Shown: positions 46,601 through 59,532, counted from the stretch's first letter. The stretch: DNA of 64,000 bases from Nectonema munidae (GCA_030549495.1 JAUIRK010001041.1:930001-994000), one strand, 5' to 3'. Program-made: numbers and translations. Notes: generated by a model not told the origin, from the letters alone.

Positions 46601-46879
46601 CATTGATGAAGTTGTGAAGCGGATTTGTGGAACCCTCACATAAATTGCGGAAAATTCGGTCATTTATTTAAAACTTACAAACTTCGGGCGTGAAGGGGCA
46701 AGAGTGGGTTCAATATTAGAAGTACGTGTTATTGCGGGTTAACTAGTAAAATGGTTGGAGTTCTTAAAAAATAGTACATAGCTCATATCTGATTGTATAT
46801 AGTTTTAATTAACTTTATTCTAGAAGGCTTTGAGCTCCCATTATTTCTTTAGATATTGTACATTTTTTATTACTGAAGG

Positions 46880-47034
46880 AATTTTCCTACACTCTCTTGT
46901 TGCGCGTATGTATCATGGCAACAAGTGCTGCTAGTGAGCGTAGTAACTTCAGTCTTGCTGGTCATCTTATTTCTTCAAGATCAGCTTTAAAAATCCAAAC
47001 CGCCAATTATATTGTATTTTTGACAGAGTTATAA
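46880..47034 (+). pseudogene. hAT transposase C-terminal dimerisation fragment
   Basis: The plus-strand frame has MATSAASERSNFSLAGHLIS, then SRSALKIQTANYIVFLTEL and a stop. This matches the hAT dimerisation signature '.PATSA.SERvFS.AG.i.s..R..L.p..v..l.fL..'. Only this last segment is recognisable. With the end at 46529 it probably marks an internally deleted hAT element. Confidence 0.75.
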
Positions 47035-47039
47035 AAAAT

Positions 47040-47930
47040 AAAATTTTGTTATAAATGTGACATCATAAAAATTCAATGTTTAAAAACAATAGCTGTTTGT
47101 TAAGTTGGGCCGTTTATGGTTCAAATTCGGAATTGCGGCTTTAAAAAATTTTAATTGCTGGGCGGTTGCGGGCATGTTTATTTTTTTGCATGTGCAAAAT
47201 AATAAATGCGGAGCGAGCGGGTGTGGACAATTTTTGCAACCCATAAAGTCTCTAATGTGTATATATGTGTGAATGTCTCAAAAACGTGCGAGGTTCTTAT
47301 CTGGAATATTTTTAAATAGTGTAATTTTTTGAATTCATCAGAGTTTATGAAAAATCCATAGGTCAATTTTCCTAATTTTCCTCTGAGAGTTGGGGAAAAA
47401 GCGAATGAATTTGTCCTCTTGAAAGTCAAAAACGTGAAATCCAATATAAAAATACTCCAAAGGGTCGAGGTTAGGCCTTTAATCTGGAAACTACTCATTA
47501 AGTCATTTAATCGCACCGTTCTCTTTAAAGCGCGTAGACAATTTTTTGTTTTTGAGGTATTAAATTATTTAATGTTGTCTCCTTTTTGTAGGACCATATG
47601 GTTTAAGCTATTTTGTGCCATAAAAAGCAAACGATGTTACGTATTCATTTTTAGTGAAATTAACTCGTGTTAGGGTTGCCATATGTCCCTGTTTTCCGGT
47701 GTTGTCCCGATTTTTCCTTCACTACTTTTATATGTCAAAAAAAGAAGCTTAGGAAAATATAGCTACAAATGTTCTTTTTTAGTTCTTTTCTCTTCAAAGT
47801 ATTCTTCATATAAATAATTTTTGTCCTGGTTTGATCATGTGACAACCATAATTGCAATGTTTTATACGTTCTTCGAATATAAAGCAATTTTTAATAAAAA
47901 GTTGATAAAATAAATCTTTTTGTTCAACGT
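47040..47930. other. Non-coding / myosin intron
   Basis: No motor-domain or IQ exon could be found immediately upstream of the first myosin tail exon. Short frames here have no motif. Confidence 0.35.
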
Positions 47931-47937
47931 CTTTTAG

Positions 47938-48162
47938 TCTCTATTTTCTTCGACTACATCTCTGAATACGCAAGAAAATCAAATAAAAGCGACGCAAGTC
48001 ATTTGTTCCTTCATAAGAAAGTGCATGATAATAAAGTTTTTAATGCACCTCAACGCAAATCTTCCTACCATGTCTCCTTCTGATAAGCGATGGCCAAATC
48101 CGCTTTATCACTCTTTCAAAGAAATCAACGAATACCTACGAATCCTCTATCATCACTGGAGG
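47938..48162 (+). CDS. Myosin-I exon a: last IQ-like helix and linker
   Basis: Acceptor CAACGTCTTTTAG, then 75 codons in phase 0, donor AGG|GTATTT. It encodes NQIKATQVICSFIRKCMIIK, an IQ-like amphipathic stretch with a degenerate core, then the linker LPTMSPSDKRWPNP and LYHHWR. This parallels MYO1C 'LPQNVLDTSWPTPPPAL...' before the KYC motif. Confidence 0.8.
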
Positions 48163-51100
48163 GTATTTTCTAACTTCATTTTAATATCAACCCTTAGGGC
48201 AGTTATAAATTGATAAATAGTCTTATTTTATAAAGTTTGTGTAGAAGAAGGCCACTGATTTATTAAGTGAATTATTAAGTATTATTAAATTATTAGTGAT
48301 TTATTAAGTCTTTTTTGTAAGGGATCTAGATTTTATAAAAATGAAACACGTTAACAAACAAAAATTTACAATCACTGTTCTATATTTAACAATTTTAGAA
48401 CTGCTTGTATACACTGAAGAGTTCACAAGCCAATTAAAAAATATATTCCATTTTTATAATTTTTAACTGTCTGGAACGGCATTCAAGTCTGGTGAGTTTT
48501 AAAACATATCTTGTTTCTAATTTGTAATATATTATAATAACTTACATTTCTAACAGTGATATCATCATGGAATAATAAATAAAGTTTATTGGTGAAAAAA
48601 TCCATTCCAACACTGAATTGAAAACGAATAGTAAATGCTTCCTAGGATAAACAATCTTCTTAATTTTTCAATGTCCTGTTCAAAATTTGTGGATCTCATG
48701 ATTGCCCCAAACATTATGCATGGAAATATCTTGCTCACTTTTGAACAAATTTTGACAATTATTATTCCACTTAAAAATGAAAGAATTTTTCTCGGAATTG
48801 TTTTCACCAGAAAATATATAAAGAATATTATTTTCCCATTTTTTTACGAAACCAAAATAAAAGCTCTTTGAAATATACAATTTACATTCACGAAATAAGG
48901 CCTCTAATTGCTAAAAATTGAAGTGAAAGTAAATCAAGATTGAAATTCCTAACTGTTTGAAATAAATATTTAGAAATAAAATCTTTGACAGATATGCTCA
49001 TTGAGGTGAAATAATTATAAAAATTAGACACTTTATTGTTGATTTTTGCTAACTAGTTTCGGAGTATAAACTCCCTTTTCAAAGCCAATTTATAAATAAT
49101 AAAAAAAAAATCATTTTTTTTATACGACTTTTTTTTTATTATTTTTTTATTTTATTTTTTTTATTATTTATATATTTGCTTTCAAAAAAGAGTTTATACT
49201 CCGAAACTAGTTGGCAAAAATCAAGAATAAAGTGTCCAATTTTTTATATTTGTTTGAAATAAAGATTTGTAATTAGTGATACAAAATGTATATACCACAT
49301 ATGTTATGACAAGGCATAAATCATGATACTTTTACAACTAACTTAGCAAATCGAACGATTATTTTCGACTACTAGTGAAACAAATAAACTTGACCTATTA
49401 CTCGATGTAACTGTCTTTGATCAGCCACACATTTTTCCTACGAAAAAAAGTACCTCTTTCTCATTAACTAGTTTCTTAAAGAAAAAAAGTGTATCGTATA
49501 GTACTTTTGTCTAATTTTATAGCTTTGCTTTTTTCCCAAATTTACATTCGTTCAGCATGTAAGGCAGTGCATTATTATTTCATTTTAGGAATGCCTATAA
49601 AAATAAAGAATTTTTAAAACTTAAAAAATCTAACTCTGACTTTTATGCCTTTCCATAGTAGCCCTGGTCGAAGGCAATCTTTTTTAATGAGTGAGCTTTT
49701 GAAATCAATAAGTTTCAATTTTTTACAAAGATTTGACGAAAAAATCGATACTAAGCAATGTCGATTTATATATATATATAATTATCTTACATATACTATG
49801 TAAGAATGTCGAAATGAGACAACTGTGTCAAATAATTTTTTTCTTTTTTTCAGTGTCACATATACTGCAACCAAATATCACTTTCTTTGCAAAATAAGAT
49901 GCATGAGAAGGCGGTGGCCAGTACCATTTTCAAGGGTGTTAAGGAAAGTTATCCTGCCAGGTAATTTTTATCCATTTCTATTCCTTAACCAAGTGCTCCA
50001 AGTAATGAAGCAAGGTTTAATCAGCAGTTTTCTGTTGCATACTTTGCCATCAATTCCATACTTAATTCTGACATTGAACTACCTGATTAGCAGCTACCTA
50101 CTTTTCATAATTTTCTTAGAAACTATAAAAAAAAAGAAGATAATGAATACGAGTATTTCAAACTTTTTGCCTACAGTGTGTTCTATGACTCAAGTTCCAC
50201 ACAAACATCAAAGTATTAATCATAGTCTACGCCAGATATTTACTTCTTTATCCTTCATTGCGTTTATTTGTTCTTCCATTTCCCATGAAAATGTTTTATT
50301 TGATTTTTGACCCCTTTCAGTCGTTGATTTTTGAAGATTAATCAGCATGCATCCTAGATCTATTTTTAATCCATATAATTTTAATTTTTGAAATTACTGA
50401 GATACCTATACACACTATGCCATAATGCTATTTTATATCTACGCAGAGATGGAAAACTTACAGGAACAAAATAATCTTGACAAAAATTTTTTTTATACAA
50501 TCTCTACGTAGACAAAAAAGCACTATGAAAAGTTTAGACTAGAAACTATGGTTGAGTATTCACCTTTCCAACTTCCATTGTAGTTTTTTTACATTTTTAA
50601 TTAATTTCTTCCTATTTTGATCAAATTTTCAACTGATAAGGGTATTATTTTGGAGTCCCTAATTTTTCGTTATCATCGTTTCTCCGTTTAACGATTTCAT
50701 TTCCCTGAAAGCCACACATGTATATTGAATTAATGAATAAGAATATTTAAGATTCATTATCTCACCAAATGTACAATTACCTGGAAATATTTTTCATTTC
50801 GCCTTGTTCAACCTTGAAAAGTTTGCGGAAGTATGTTACATCTAAAATATTTAATAACTCTCAAATACAAGAGTATACAAGAGTTGTATACCTTTCTAAA
50901 TATACTTTTTAAATAGCATAAAGTAAATAAGAAGGCATTTCTATTGGAAAAAAATTATTGCGCTTGTTTCAGATTTAGTTTGTAATCATTTTTTAATAAA
51001 TATTATAAACAGTTGTTACTAATTGGTTATTCAATTATTTTGTTTCATAATCAATGCTTTTGCTCCAATGAATTCCATTATAACCAGTTTTGTTTTAACG

Positions 51101-54100
51101 AAGTTTACCTACATATGTTTATGATTCACGAATTCGTATTTCTTATATCAAACGATAAGTTGTATAATGTTTTAAAGTAAAAATCGAAGATTGGACTATT
51201 TGCCTGTTGCAAGTGAAGAAGATATAAAATTTCAATGCTATTACAATTTATAGCAAAATTAATAACGGTTTTCCGTCATACAAGCAGCCATTTTGTTTCT
51301 AATAATAAAAATTAGAAAAATTATAATTTTATTGAGAAAAAAAAATTATAATCATCTGTGTATACAAGAAAGTATAAAATAAAAAGTCTGAGTCCAGTGG
51401 TGAGACGGGTTAATAATTATCATATCCACAGAGCATAATTGAAGATTGGAAACTTCTTGTGGCATCAAAACCCGTCAAAGAAATTTATGGGGAGTTCAAA
51501 TCTTTAAGATTTATATTAAAAGAAAAAATAAAAAAAAAAATAAAAAAAAAAGCATTACAATTAACAAACACTATTAACCTGATTACGACATTATAAAAAT
51601 ATGTACAGTCTCTAACCTTTTGAAAGCGCAACCTTTATAAGAGAACCTCGACAATAACGCCATCTTTTGTAAGTCACAACTAAATTTCATATTTTGATTT
51701 TATAAGAACGTCACCTGTCTAACGCAGCCAACCTGTAACTGAAGAGCTTCAGCGGAAATCAAAAAACTTAATTATGTTTATTGCTTTCTTTTCATTTGAA
51801 AACAAACAATATTTCGTGTTTTTTCAAAGTTTTTGTCCTTCTATTCTACTATAAATTTCTACTCGACTTTTACTCCTTTTGAAAATGTGGATTCTGTTGA
51901 TAAAACATTTTTATTTTTTTAGGTGATGTTTTTCTATAAATTTTTTTTAGCTGTTTATTATTCTTTTTATTAGAATTAGTTTACATTTAAAAATATATGA
52001 GCACTTTTTTATCAAATAAAATTTTGTTTGTTTGAAAGTTATGTTTCCGTCTCAATACTCACACTTTCCAAAGAATTGTTTAATTACATTTATAAAATAG
52101 ATAAAATTCACAAAGATTTTCATACCCCAAAACCTGTAATACATTGGAATTAACCCGCACAAAATATGGATGCAATATGACTTTATAAAAATTTGCAAAA
52201 AACTCCGCCATTTCAGGGCAATTTCAGTTCCATAAATCAAGAGATGCTTCCCATAATCTTATTTCACCTCTTCAAATTACATAACATTATGATGAGTAGT
52301 CAGTCAATGCTCATATACCAGCAACTTCTCAAATATAATAATCAATGAATCTAGAGATGCCTTCTCTAATTTTATATCGAGCCTTCTTTTCCAAACACAT
52401 AACATTTTAAACTATTCAATTTCATATGCAGTTTCTACCTCGGGCGAAATGTATCTCTCTTGCTTGATGCCTCCAATATTCTAATAATTCTATATATGGA
52501 TGCAATTTACAAAAATAACGTTCATAGTATTATTCGTGAATTGATCGATGAAAATAGTTCTCTATTGCTTGAATCCTATCAGTAATCTTTACTCCTCCCA
52601 TTCAATCGTTTATCTCTTTTCAGAAATAATATATAATTTGTGTAGGAGTTAGAATTCGGAAAAACGCGCGCAATTAAATTTAAATCCTTTTGAAAGAATG
52701 CAATTTTGCACTGTAAAGAGGTGTTTGTTCTTCAAGATATCAGTAAAAAAGTGAGTACTTATTTTTTAAGTTTCCCTTCTTGAATTCAGTAAAGCATTTA
52801 ATGGAGGAACTAAAATTGAAATCCGTTCTATACACTTTTTTCAACTGCTCAACTTTAGAAATCAGACTTATTGAGAGAAACAGGATGCATATTAAAAAAA
52901 CTTCTAATAAAGTGCAGATGAATCCTTTAAAAATGTTCGTAATTACATCAAAATTCTCACATACTATTCAACTCATTACCATATATTCAAATATGCAAGA
53001 ATGTCGCTTTGATACCTTCACAGGCAACACTATCTATTTCACCACTTCTCTATGCCATGTATTAGTTAGTAACTTTGATCACATCTACTCATTATATTCA
53101 TCGATTCTTTGCATTCTGATCAATTTTCGCAATAAAGGAAAGAGCAGTTGCTGCATACATTCGCTTTTAACTTTTCCACTTCTAATGCTTTTATCGTTTT
53201 AAGCTTTGCTATAAGACAAATGATATTATTGTTATTATTATAATTTAATATTTTATTAGACGAGAGCCAGAAAGAAGGATAACTTTTATTAGAATAGAAA
53301 TAACACAATTATGAAGTAAGTTTCTATATAATGATAAACACATTCCTTGTTCTGTGTTAGAGTTAGAATAATTGAAACTTCATACATAGTGAATATGGAT
53401 AAAGACGGTGATCACGATAATTCATCCTTTTTCTCTTTGCATAAGCGCGTCCTCTGAGCCATAAACTTTTGCTTCGTCAGTAAATAGCATACTAAAAGTA
53501 TTTGAAACATTTTATTCCGATGTGCATAATCTTAAGGTCCGTTCGGAGAGGATATAATGTCGACCCCAAGAATGATAATAAAAATAAACCATACTATCTT
53601 GGTAGTGGTTTGATTTATTATTATGTCAATGCAAATTAGTTCATCAATTTTTGAATGATTTGATCTCTGAAAAGCTTTAGAAACCCTTGAATTGATGAGA
53701 ATGAAAAAATATAGGGTTGATATTATAGCTTTGTTTAAGGCATTGTGTTAAGAATTCTCCTTTTCTTCATAATATTCCATTCCTCTTCTTCTCTCATCTC
53801 TTTGAAGAAGAGCATGTAGTAGGTGCTTGAAAGTACTTGCATTTTTAAATCCCTTGATTCATTATATCGTCTTGCTTTTAATATTTTTTTGAGAATGAAA
53901 AAAAATAATATCTATTAGAGTTGTGCTATTTTTTCATTTTCGTTTCGAATATTTTTGGCGATGCACAAGGGCCTTTCTTGTTTTATTCGAAAAATGTGGG
54001 GGTAGGGGATTAACTTTTTATGATTATTAAGTTTTTAAGCATAAAACCATTTTATGACAAAAAAAATAGAATCTAATTTTCCTCTATATATAACAGATAT

Positions 54101-57100
54101 AATTGGGAGACAGATTCATTATTCTGACTTCCTCAAAACCAGCGTGGTGATTCCTCAATCTAACTGATCTTAAAGACATATACATAATCAATAAGTTATT
54201 TATAAAATGACATGTTTTCTGATTGGCCAAGGTTTTAGAAAAATTTACGCCATTATATTTTAGTATATGCAAATAAATTCATAATGATAATAGAAATTTT
54301 ACTTTGTTCTTCAACGCGATTCACAAAGCTTTACTTTTGTTTGCATTTTAGCTGCAACTAAAACTAAACCTTGTTCCCCTTTTATGACAATACACATTAT
54401 ATGAAGATATATTAAGGGGACATTTTTAAAAACCAATCGTCAACATGCCTTTTGACATTTTCTTGAGGATGTTTGAACATCCCTGTTTTACAGTCAAGTA
54501 TAACAAAGCAGTTTTTGATAAGTAGTAAACTTATCTCACTTCTAAAAACGATTAAATAGGAATAAATATTGGGGAGAGTTTGTCCTTGAAGTTTAACAAT
54601 TCATATCGATTTTTTCGATGTTTTCATGAACATCCCAAGCTTAAGTTAGTTAAAGGATTAGCCCAAGAAAAATCCAAAAAGTCCATTACGCAACTAGTTT
54701 TTTCTAAATTGAAGAAATAAGAATTAAAATAAAACATATATAGATTTCTTTGAATAGTTTTTCATAAAAGATATGAACAAAGTAAAAATCCTATTTAAAA
54801 TGCATTAAGTCTTTCTATAAAAATTAATAAGGTATTTTATGTGTTTTTATACTCTGTCGATTGATTTGCTTATTTGTTAGTTCTATGCTAAGTATATGAA
54901 AAATCATGTATTTCTGGAATTAAATTTGGAATTCAATAAAGCACATATGTCATACCGATAATGTTATTTTATTTAGATGCATAATAATAATAATAATAAT
55001 TTTACTTTAAGCATAAATCATCCATTTTCGGGTGATTACGTCAAATTACGCGAAAATCATAGATGGCTTAAAGTTTGTACAGAAACTGTTTATCACTACA
55101 TCGTCTTTGCCGACATCATTCACAAAATATCTCGTAAACATGGAAATGTAAGTATTTTATTCTTGCAATTTCCATATCAATAAATGATGATAGCACTCAT
55201 CTTCCTTGCACACCTTTTATTTGGATAACTGTTTTCAGAAGTTATATTGCGTTTATCACTCTCTGATTGACGCATCTTTAAATTTACCAATTTTTGCTTC
55301 TTGCTGCTACGCTTTCTGTGGTTTTCCGAAAGCATTTAAATGTGCGATTTTAGCCGTATTCACCAAGCGAGAACAAAGTTGAAATTTTGTGTGTTGCAAT
55401 TTTTTTAATGATTTCAAATGTTTTAATTTTTTTAGCAATGTTATATACCATTTTTACTTACGTTACATCTTTTTGCAATTCAATCACACCCTTTTGCAAT
55501 TTCGTTACACCCTTTTGGAATCAATTGCATCTTTTTGTAAATCAAACTCATGCTTTTAGATTTTAAGCTTATTTGATATTTGCAATATTTTCATACTTTT
55601 TTGTTATTATTTTATCCTTAAAGTGTATTAAAATTTTTTACAATTAATTATGCTTGTAAAAAGCACCCAATTGTGTTCTTCCTTAAGCTAACTCGTTTAT
55701 TTACACTTTAAAGCTGTATGTAAACTAAAAAAAGTTTTACCTTGTAAGCGTCAAAATCAATTCGTCCATTCAAATTTCCAACTTGCTCTACTCGCATTTT
55801 AAAATCGCTAATCTATAGAAATAGTTACCTAACTAAATAAATACATTACAATTAACTAATTAACTAAATAAATAACCAACAATAACAAATTTTCAAACAC
55901 TACATGCAAATGAGGCGAGAGTTGGTTGATCTTGCCCCCTAAGGATGAGAAATCATCTTTTTTCCTCCATCTATGTTATATGGTTCTAGGAAAAAAGTTG
56001 CCATTTCATCCAAACCGTATATAAAGAGTAAGGTATAAAAATACAAGGACTATTATTATACAACAATGCTCACACTTTTGCCTGGAGGCTATACTACTAT
56101 AGTTCCTAACTAAATCACATGATCACAATATTATAAAGTTAAAAATTTGTGGTAAAAATAATGTTGGAAATTATATTTTTATTCCAAAAATAAAACTTCA
56201 AATTGATCAGATTAATATGACAAAATAAGCATCACATTCAAAATGTATTCATACATTGGATGAAGTAAAATTTGTTATATTATTGTTGTTGTTGGTCTGT
56301 TTTGTAGGCAATCCAACACCTATTAGTGATAACAACGAGAGGTTTCCTCATCATAGACCACCGAACTTTCAAGGCCAAGTACATAGTTCCTGCACACGAC
56401 ATCGTCAAGTTATCCTGTTCTCCTTTTTGCGATGGAACTCTCGTATTCCACTTCTCCAACGTAAAACAATTCTTATTCTTCCTTATTTAAATCCTTTGCT
56501 CTTATTTCAGCTACTTAGTGTAATTGATATAATTTATTTCGTCTCCTACCTTACTAAATATTGGCACTTCTTTACTTTCTCCCCCTCCCCGACCCGTTTA
56601 GAACTAGCTTTCGAATCTTATTAACAATGCTGTGCAAAGTTTTCGGCAAAAGAACTTTATTCATAAAATATTTTTTATTTTTATAAAAGATTATTTATGT
56701 TTTTTTTTAATAATAAATTTTTAACAATCTTCAGTTTTTATCATAAAATCTTTTGTTTACTTGATTTGATCATTTATGCCATAAGAATTAAGACCTAAAG
56801 TCGTATCTCTGTTAATAAGCTATAGCTAAATTGTTTGGATTATTATCTAGAAGTAATATTTTTTTAAAAATTTGTTGAAATTTACAAGTACAGGAACTAT
56901 TTCAAATAAGGCAAAAACCGGTATTTCCCAAAAATCTGTTTAAAAAAAAGTACAAAATATTATTAAGAACATCCTAATAAGTCTTAATTTGTCTGCAGAC
57001 AAGAGGTGCATGAAAATAATTAATCATGAAAACCTTTTCCATTTATCTGAGTGTTACTTACTATTTTCAAGCCCGGGAACTGTTTTTTCGAAGCAAGAAT

Positions 57101-58076
57101 ATATTATAAGGTCTTTAACTTGTTAAACAAATTCAACAAAGTAAAATAGCTATCAAAACACAAAACGACATTTCCTTTTTCTCTTACAGACTCACATAAT
57201 TATAATACACAATAATCACCTGAAGAATATCCACAAGAATTTTCAATACTAATTTTACCATCAAAAATAAAAAAGTCTTCACTTTGTGTGATAAATTCAC
57301 ACTTTTCAACACCTGAATCAGAATATGTCTCAGCTCCTGATAAAATCCATCTTTTTTGCTTGATTCATTAATTTTTAATATTAATTTTGTCATTTCTATT
57401 TAAGTAGAGCTATCAAAAAACCGTGTATTATTTTTCATAGTTTTGTATAAGCTATATGTCATAGAAAACTTTATTAATTTCATGTATTATATTTTTGATA
57501 CAATGGTCATGAAAGGATTAAGCGAACTTATCTATTCATGGTTTTTTTAATTTGTTATTGAGTTTATTCTTAATTATTTATATTTGAAAGATTTTGAAAA
57601 TGACACCATTCAAATATATGGCTATAATAGCGAATAATTGTAAACTAATTAAAAACATTCAAAAATTATTTCGAAAAAGGATTGAAAACTCTTTTTGCCT
57701 AAAACACCAGACACATTCCTTTATCGAGTCAGAAGGTCATGCGTCAAATGCTCGATTCTCTTTCAATTGGTTGAAAGAACTCTTATTCCGTTTTTAGTTG
57801 GCTCATCTTCAAAATGCTTTATTTCCTTTTTAGAGTAGTGAGTATAGGGAATCAAAAGGTGATTACATTATCCACAGTTCGCATTTAATCGAAATTATTT
57901 CCAAGTTATATCTCATCATCTTCAATTGTACTACTCAACCTCCAGAAATTAACATCACTTCAGAGTATGGCGTCTTTTTTCTTAACTTTCATTCAGCGTG
58001 TTCCCAACTTCCACGATATTTAGAATCAGAGCCAAGTTCTACAAGCAAGAGGTGGCCGTTTGCTTCAAGCCAATGA
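47938..58076 (+). CDS. Myo61F-like: Class I unconventional myosin, neck end and TH1 tail (5 exons)
   Basis: Spliced gene on the plus strand with exons 47938-48162, 49854-49960, 55012-55147, 56308-56460 and 57834-58076. Together they encode 287 residues and a stop. Acceptors and donors are AG/GT and every junction keeps frame. The product covers a last IQ-like helix, the linker with CHIYCNQ and the phrase KAVASTIFKGVKESYPAS, and a TH1 tail that binds acidic phospholipids in class I myosins. I recall human MYO1C as KYCRSISP, then KAVASEIFKGKKDNYPQS, and the match is close. Such myosins are actin motors tethering membrane to the cortex; the fly ortholog Myo61F also acts in left-right asymmetry. 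The ATPase motor and first IQ motifs are not found in the window. The subclass (C/H or D type) is not certain. Confidence 0.85.
48170..49850. other. Myosin intron a
   Basis: AT-rich. It contains the long foldback element at 49017-49247 and a (TA)n run near 49770. No other exon recognised. Confidence 0.6.
49017..49247. mobile_element. Foldback element with ~85-bp inverted arms
   Basis: The left arm contains GACACTTTATTGTTGATTTT and AACTAGTTTCGGAGTATAAA. The right arm carries their reverse complements (TTTATACTCCGAAACTAGTT, then TCAAGAATAAAGTGTCC). The centre is A/T homopolymer-rich. Arms differ at only a few sites, so the insertion is fairly recent or the hairpin is kept homogeneous. It is non-coding, inside myosin intron a. 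The superfamily is not assigned. Confidence 0.8.
49854..49960 (+). CDS. Myosin-I exon b: pre-TH1 linker
   Basis: Acceptor TTTTTTTCAG, 107 bp, donor CCAG|GTAATT. It encodes CHIYCNQISLSLQNKMHEKA then VASTIFKGVKESYPA plus AG of the next codon. A longer overlapping frame (49825-50310) is out of frame with this exon and is not real. This exon is the strongest evidence for the family. Confidence 0.9.
49965..55005. other. Myosin intron b
   Basis: About 5 kb, AT-rich, with homopolymer runs (for example near 51500-51550). Short frames at 52780-53202 and elsewhere show no domain. No alternative tail exon found. Confidence 0.55.
55012..55147 (+). CDS. Myosin-I exon c: start of TH1 domain
   Basis: Acceptor TTTTACTTTAAG, then C, which completes AGC (Ser) with the AG left by exon b. 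It encodes INHPFSGDYVKLRENHRWLK then VCTETVYHYIVFADIIHKIS and RKHGN. The donor is AAT|GTAAGT, a perfect consensus. An AG after the TTTATTTAG at 54976 would give a wrong-frame start, so 55012 is preferred. The GDY.KLR.N..W and VFAD...KI phrases are typical of arthropod myosin-I tails. Confidence 0.85.
55150..56305. other. Myosin intron c
   Basis: Contains a short direct-repeat array around CACCCTTTTGCAATT (about 55433-55560) and an acceptor-like stretch at 55239 (TTTTCAG) opening a 47-codon frame with no myosin similarity. Confidence 0.5.
56308..56460 (+). CDS. Myosin-I exon d: TH1 core
   Basis: Acceptor CTGTTTTGTAG, 51 codons in phase 0, donor AAC|GTAAAA. It encodes AIQHLLVITTRGFLIIDHRT then FKAKYIVPAHDIVKLSCSPF and CDGTLVFHFSN. 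This parallels TH1 beta-strands in class I myosins, such as 'LL.t...l.i.D....K.ri....i..is.S...D.l.vfHv'. Confidence 0.9.
56465..57830. other. Myosin intron d
   Basis: AT-rich. A frame around 57216-57369 (SPEEYPQEFSILILP) looks coding-like but has no acceptor that reaches it without a stop, so it is not accepted as a cassette exon. Confidence 0.5.
57834..58076 (+). CDS. Myosin-I exon e: C-terminal TH1 and stop
   Basis: Acceptor TATTTCCTTTTTAG, then 80 codons and TGA. It encodes SSEYRESKGDYIIHSSHLIE then IISKLYLIIFN, matching the TH1 phrase 'KGD.v....H.iE..tK..l'. It ends SEPSSTSKRWPFASSQ. I treat the in-frame TGA as the true stop because the total tail length fits the family, but an alternative donor into a further exon cannot be excluded. 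No clear AATAAA follows in the next few hundred bases. Confidence 0.8.
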   Translation, partial: SSEYRESKGDYIIHSSHLIEIISKLYLIIFNCTTQPPEINITSEYGVFFLNFHSACSQLPRYLESEPSSTSKRWPFASSQ

Positions 58077-58079
58077 GCA

Positions 58080-59530
58080 ACTACATTAAAAATCAATGCA
58101 TATCTCTACCAAAATTTACACGCAAAAAAAATCGCATGACTGTTCTACTGTGATACCCGTTCTTCCTACGCACTCCTAAGAGAATTAGTTCCCTTGTGCC
58201 TGAACTCATCTCGCCAAATACTCACGCATGGTGGTCGTGTATTTTCTCCTCGCACACTCTTCATTTGTATGATGGTGCTTTGCGTCACACCAAGGGCATT
58301 TTTAATTCCTTTAACAAGACTCATCCTTACTTCACCTTGAATACGCTGCAACGTCAGAATGGCCGAACCACATCCTCGTTTAAAGTGCAATAATCACATA
58401 ATTTATTTGATCTGTTTTACGTTTTATCTTTTTGTTTATAAAATACACATACCTACACACACACATACATATATATATATATATGCCATATATGTGCATG
58501 ACAATTTTTACTCATTTTTTAAATTTTTTACAACGCCCCCCTTACCAGATGTATACTGTAGGGAATATGATGTTGATGCTGAACCCATAAGATCTAAACA
58601 ATACAATATATATATATATATATATATATAACCAGAAAGAAGTGCACGTAGCAAGCTGATGATTTCTCCATCATCTTATGACATTTGCATTTTATATATT
58701 ACCTATTATTATTAATATTATATATACATACATTTATACTGGATATCACTAAAAGTGGTATTATGGCATTTTTCTTTTTTTGTTTTGTCTATTTTTAGAG
58801 ATGATGAAATAAATAGCGTTAAATAATTATTTTGATTTTTTAATAATATAAGTGCAGCCAAACTTGTATCGAAAGACCACTTGACCATTAAAGACCACAA
58901 ACTTTCAAGACCGTTTGGAAATTTTATATATTAAAAGCATATGATTTCCTTTTTTGGACATCGTCCAAAATGCTTAAGAGAAGCATCAAGAGGGGCCTCT
59001 TTATCATTAAAACTCGTTAACAAATAAACAGATAACACTAACTTTATTGCATTGTTTCTAAGACGTTTTAAAACTAATTCCGATGTTCTGAATTCAAATT
59101 TGGAATCTGATTTTTTTTCCCCCAATCTAGAGATTTTTTTGCATTCCAATATTTTTATTGCTTAACTTTTTCCTATATAATTTATTTACAAACATTGAAC
59201 AAGTTTTTATTATTATTCATTTATTACGTTTATCTCTCTTCATTGCCCATCAGTGGTCTGCCATCATTTGCTTATCCAATCGTTCTTGGTAGTCTTCTTC
59301 CATTGTAAGTAAATCTTTGGGAAACTTTTTCAAAATCATCGCCTACCGATCTATAAAACATAACTTTTTATTTGTGGAATAAATTTGGGCATTTGTTTGG
59401 AATCTAAATCATAAATATAAATATCTACGAACATTAAAATATGCCCGCCTTTAAAAACTAAAACGCAAACTGCAGGACGGACACGGGTCGGCTATTGCCA
59501 ATTTTTTTACTTGAAATATATTTCATGATT
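58080..59530. other. Intergenic, downstream of myosin
   Basis: (CA)n/(TA)n microsatellites lie at about 58445-58480 and 58608-58632. Frames near 58166-58393 are of fair complexity on both strands, but no family is recognised. A splice-like micro-exon at 59254-59305 (CATCAG|...CATT|GTAAGT) lacks support. Confidence 0.3.
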
Positions 59531-59532
59531 TA

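Noticed and set aside
49825-50310. 161-codon open frame overlapping myosin exon b
   Set aside because: It is in a different frame from the conserved KAVASTIFKG exon, runs through the GT donor into intron, and has no domain.
54977-55011. ATG and Asn-rich start (NNNNNN) as start of a small gene
   Set aside because: The Asn run is an (AAT)n microsatellite in the intron. The acceptor at 55011 restores frame with exon b and completes a Ser codon, so the upstream ATG is not a start.
56256-56624. 122-codon frame with an apparent signal peptide (VILLLLLVCFVG)
   Set aside because: The hydrophobic run is intron sequence before the exon d acceptor; the conserved TH1 frame is a different one.
57216-57369. 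Possible cassette exon between myosin exons d and e
   Set aside because: The coding-like frame cannot be entered from the only good acceptor (57190) without a stop, and exons d and e already join in phase 0.
59254-59305. Micro-exon with GTAAGT donor
   Set aside because: Short, with no similarity in any frame and no partner exon.
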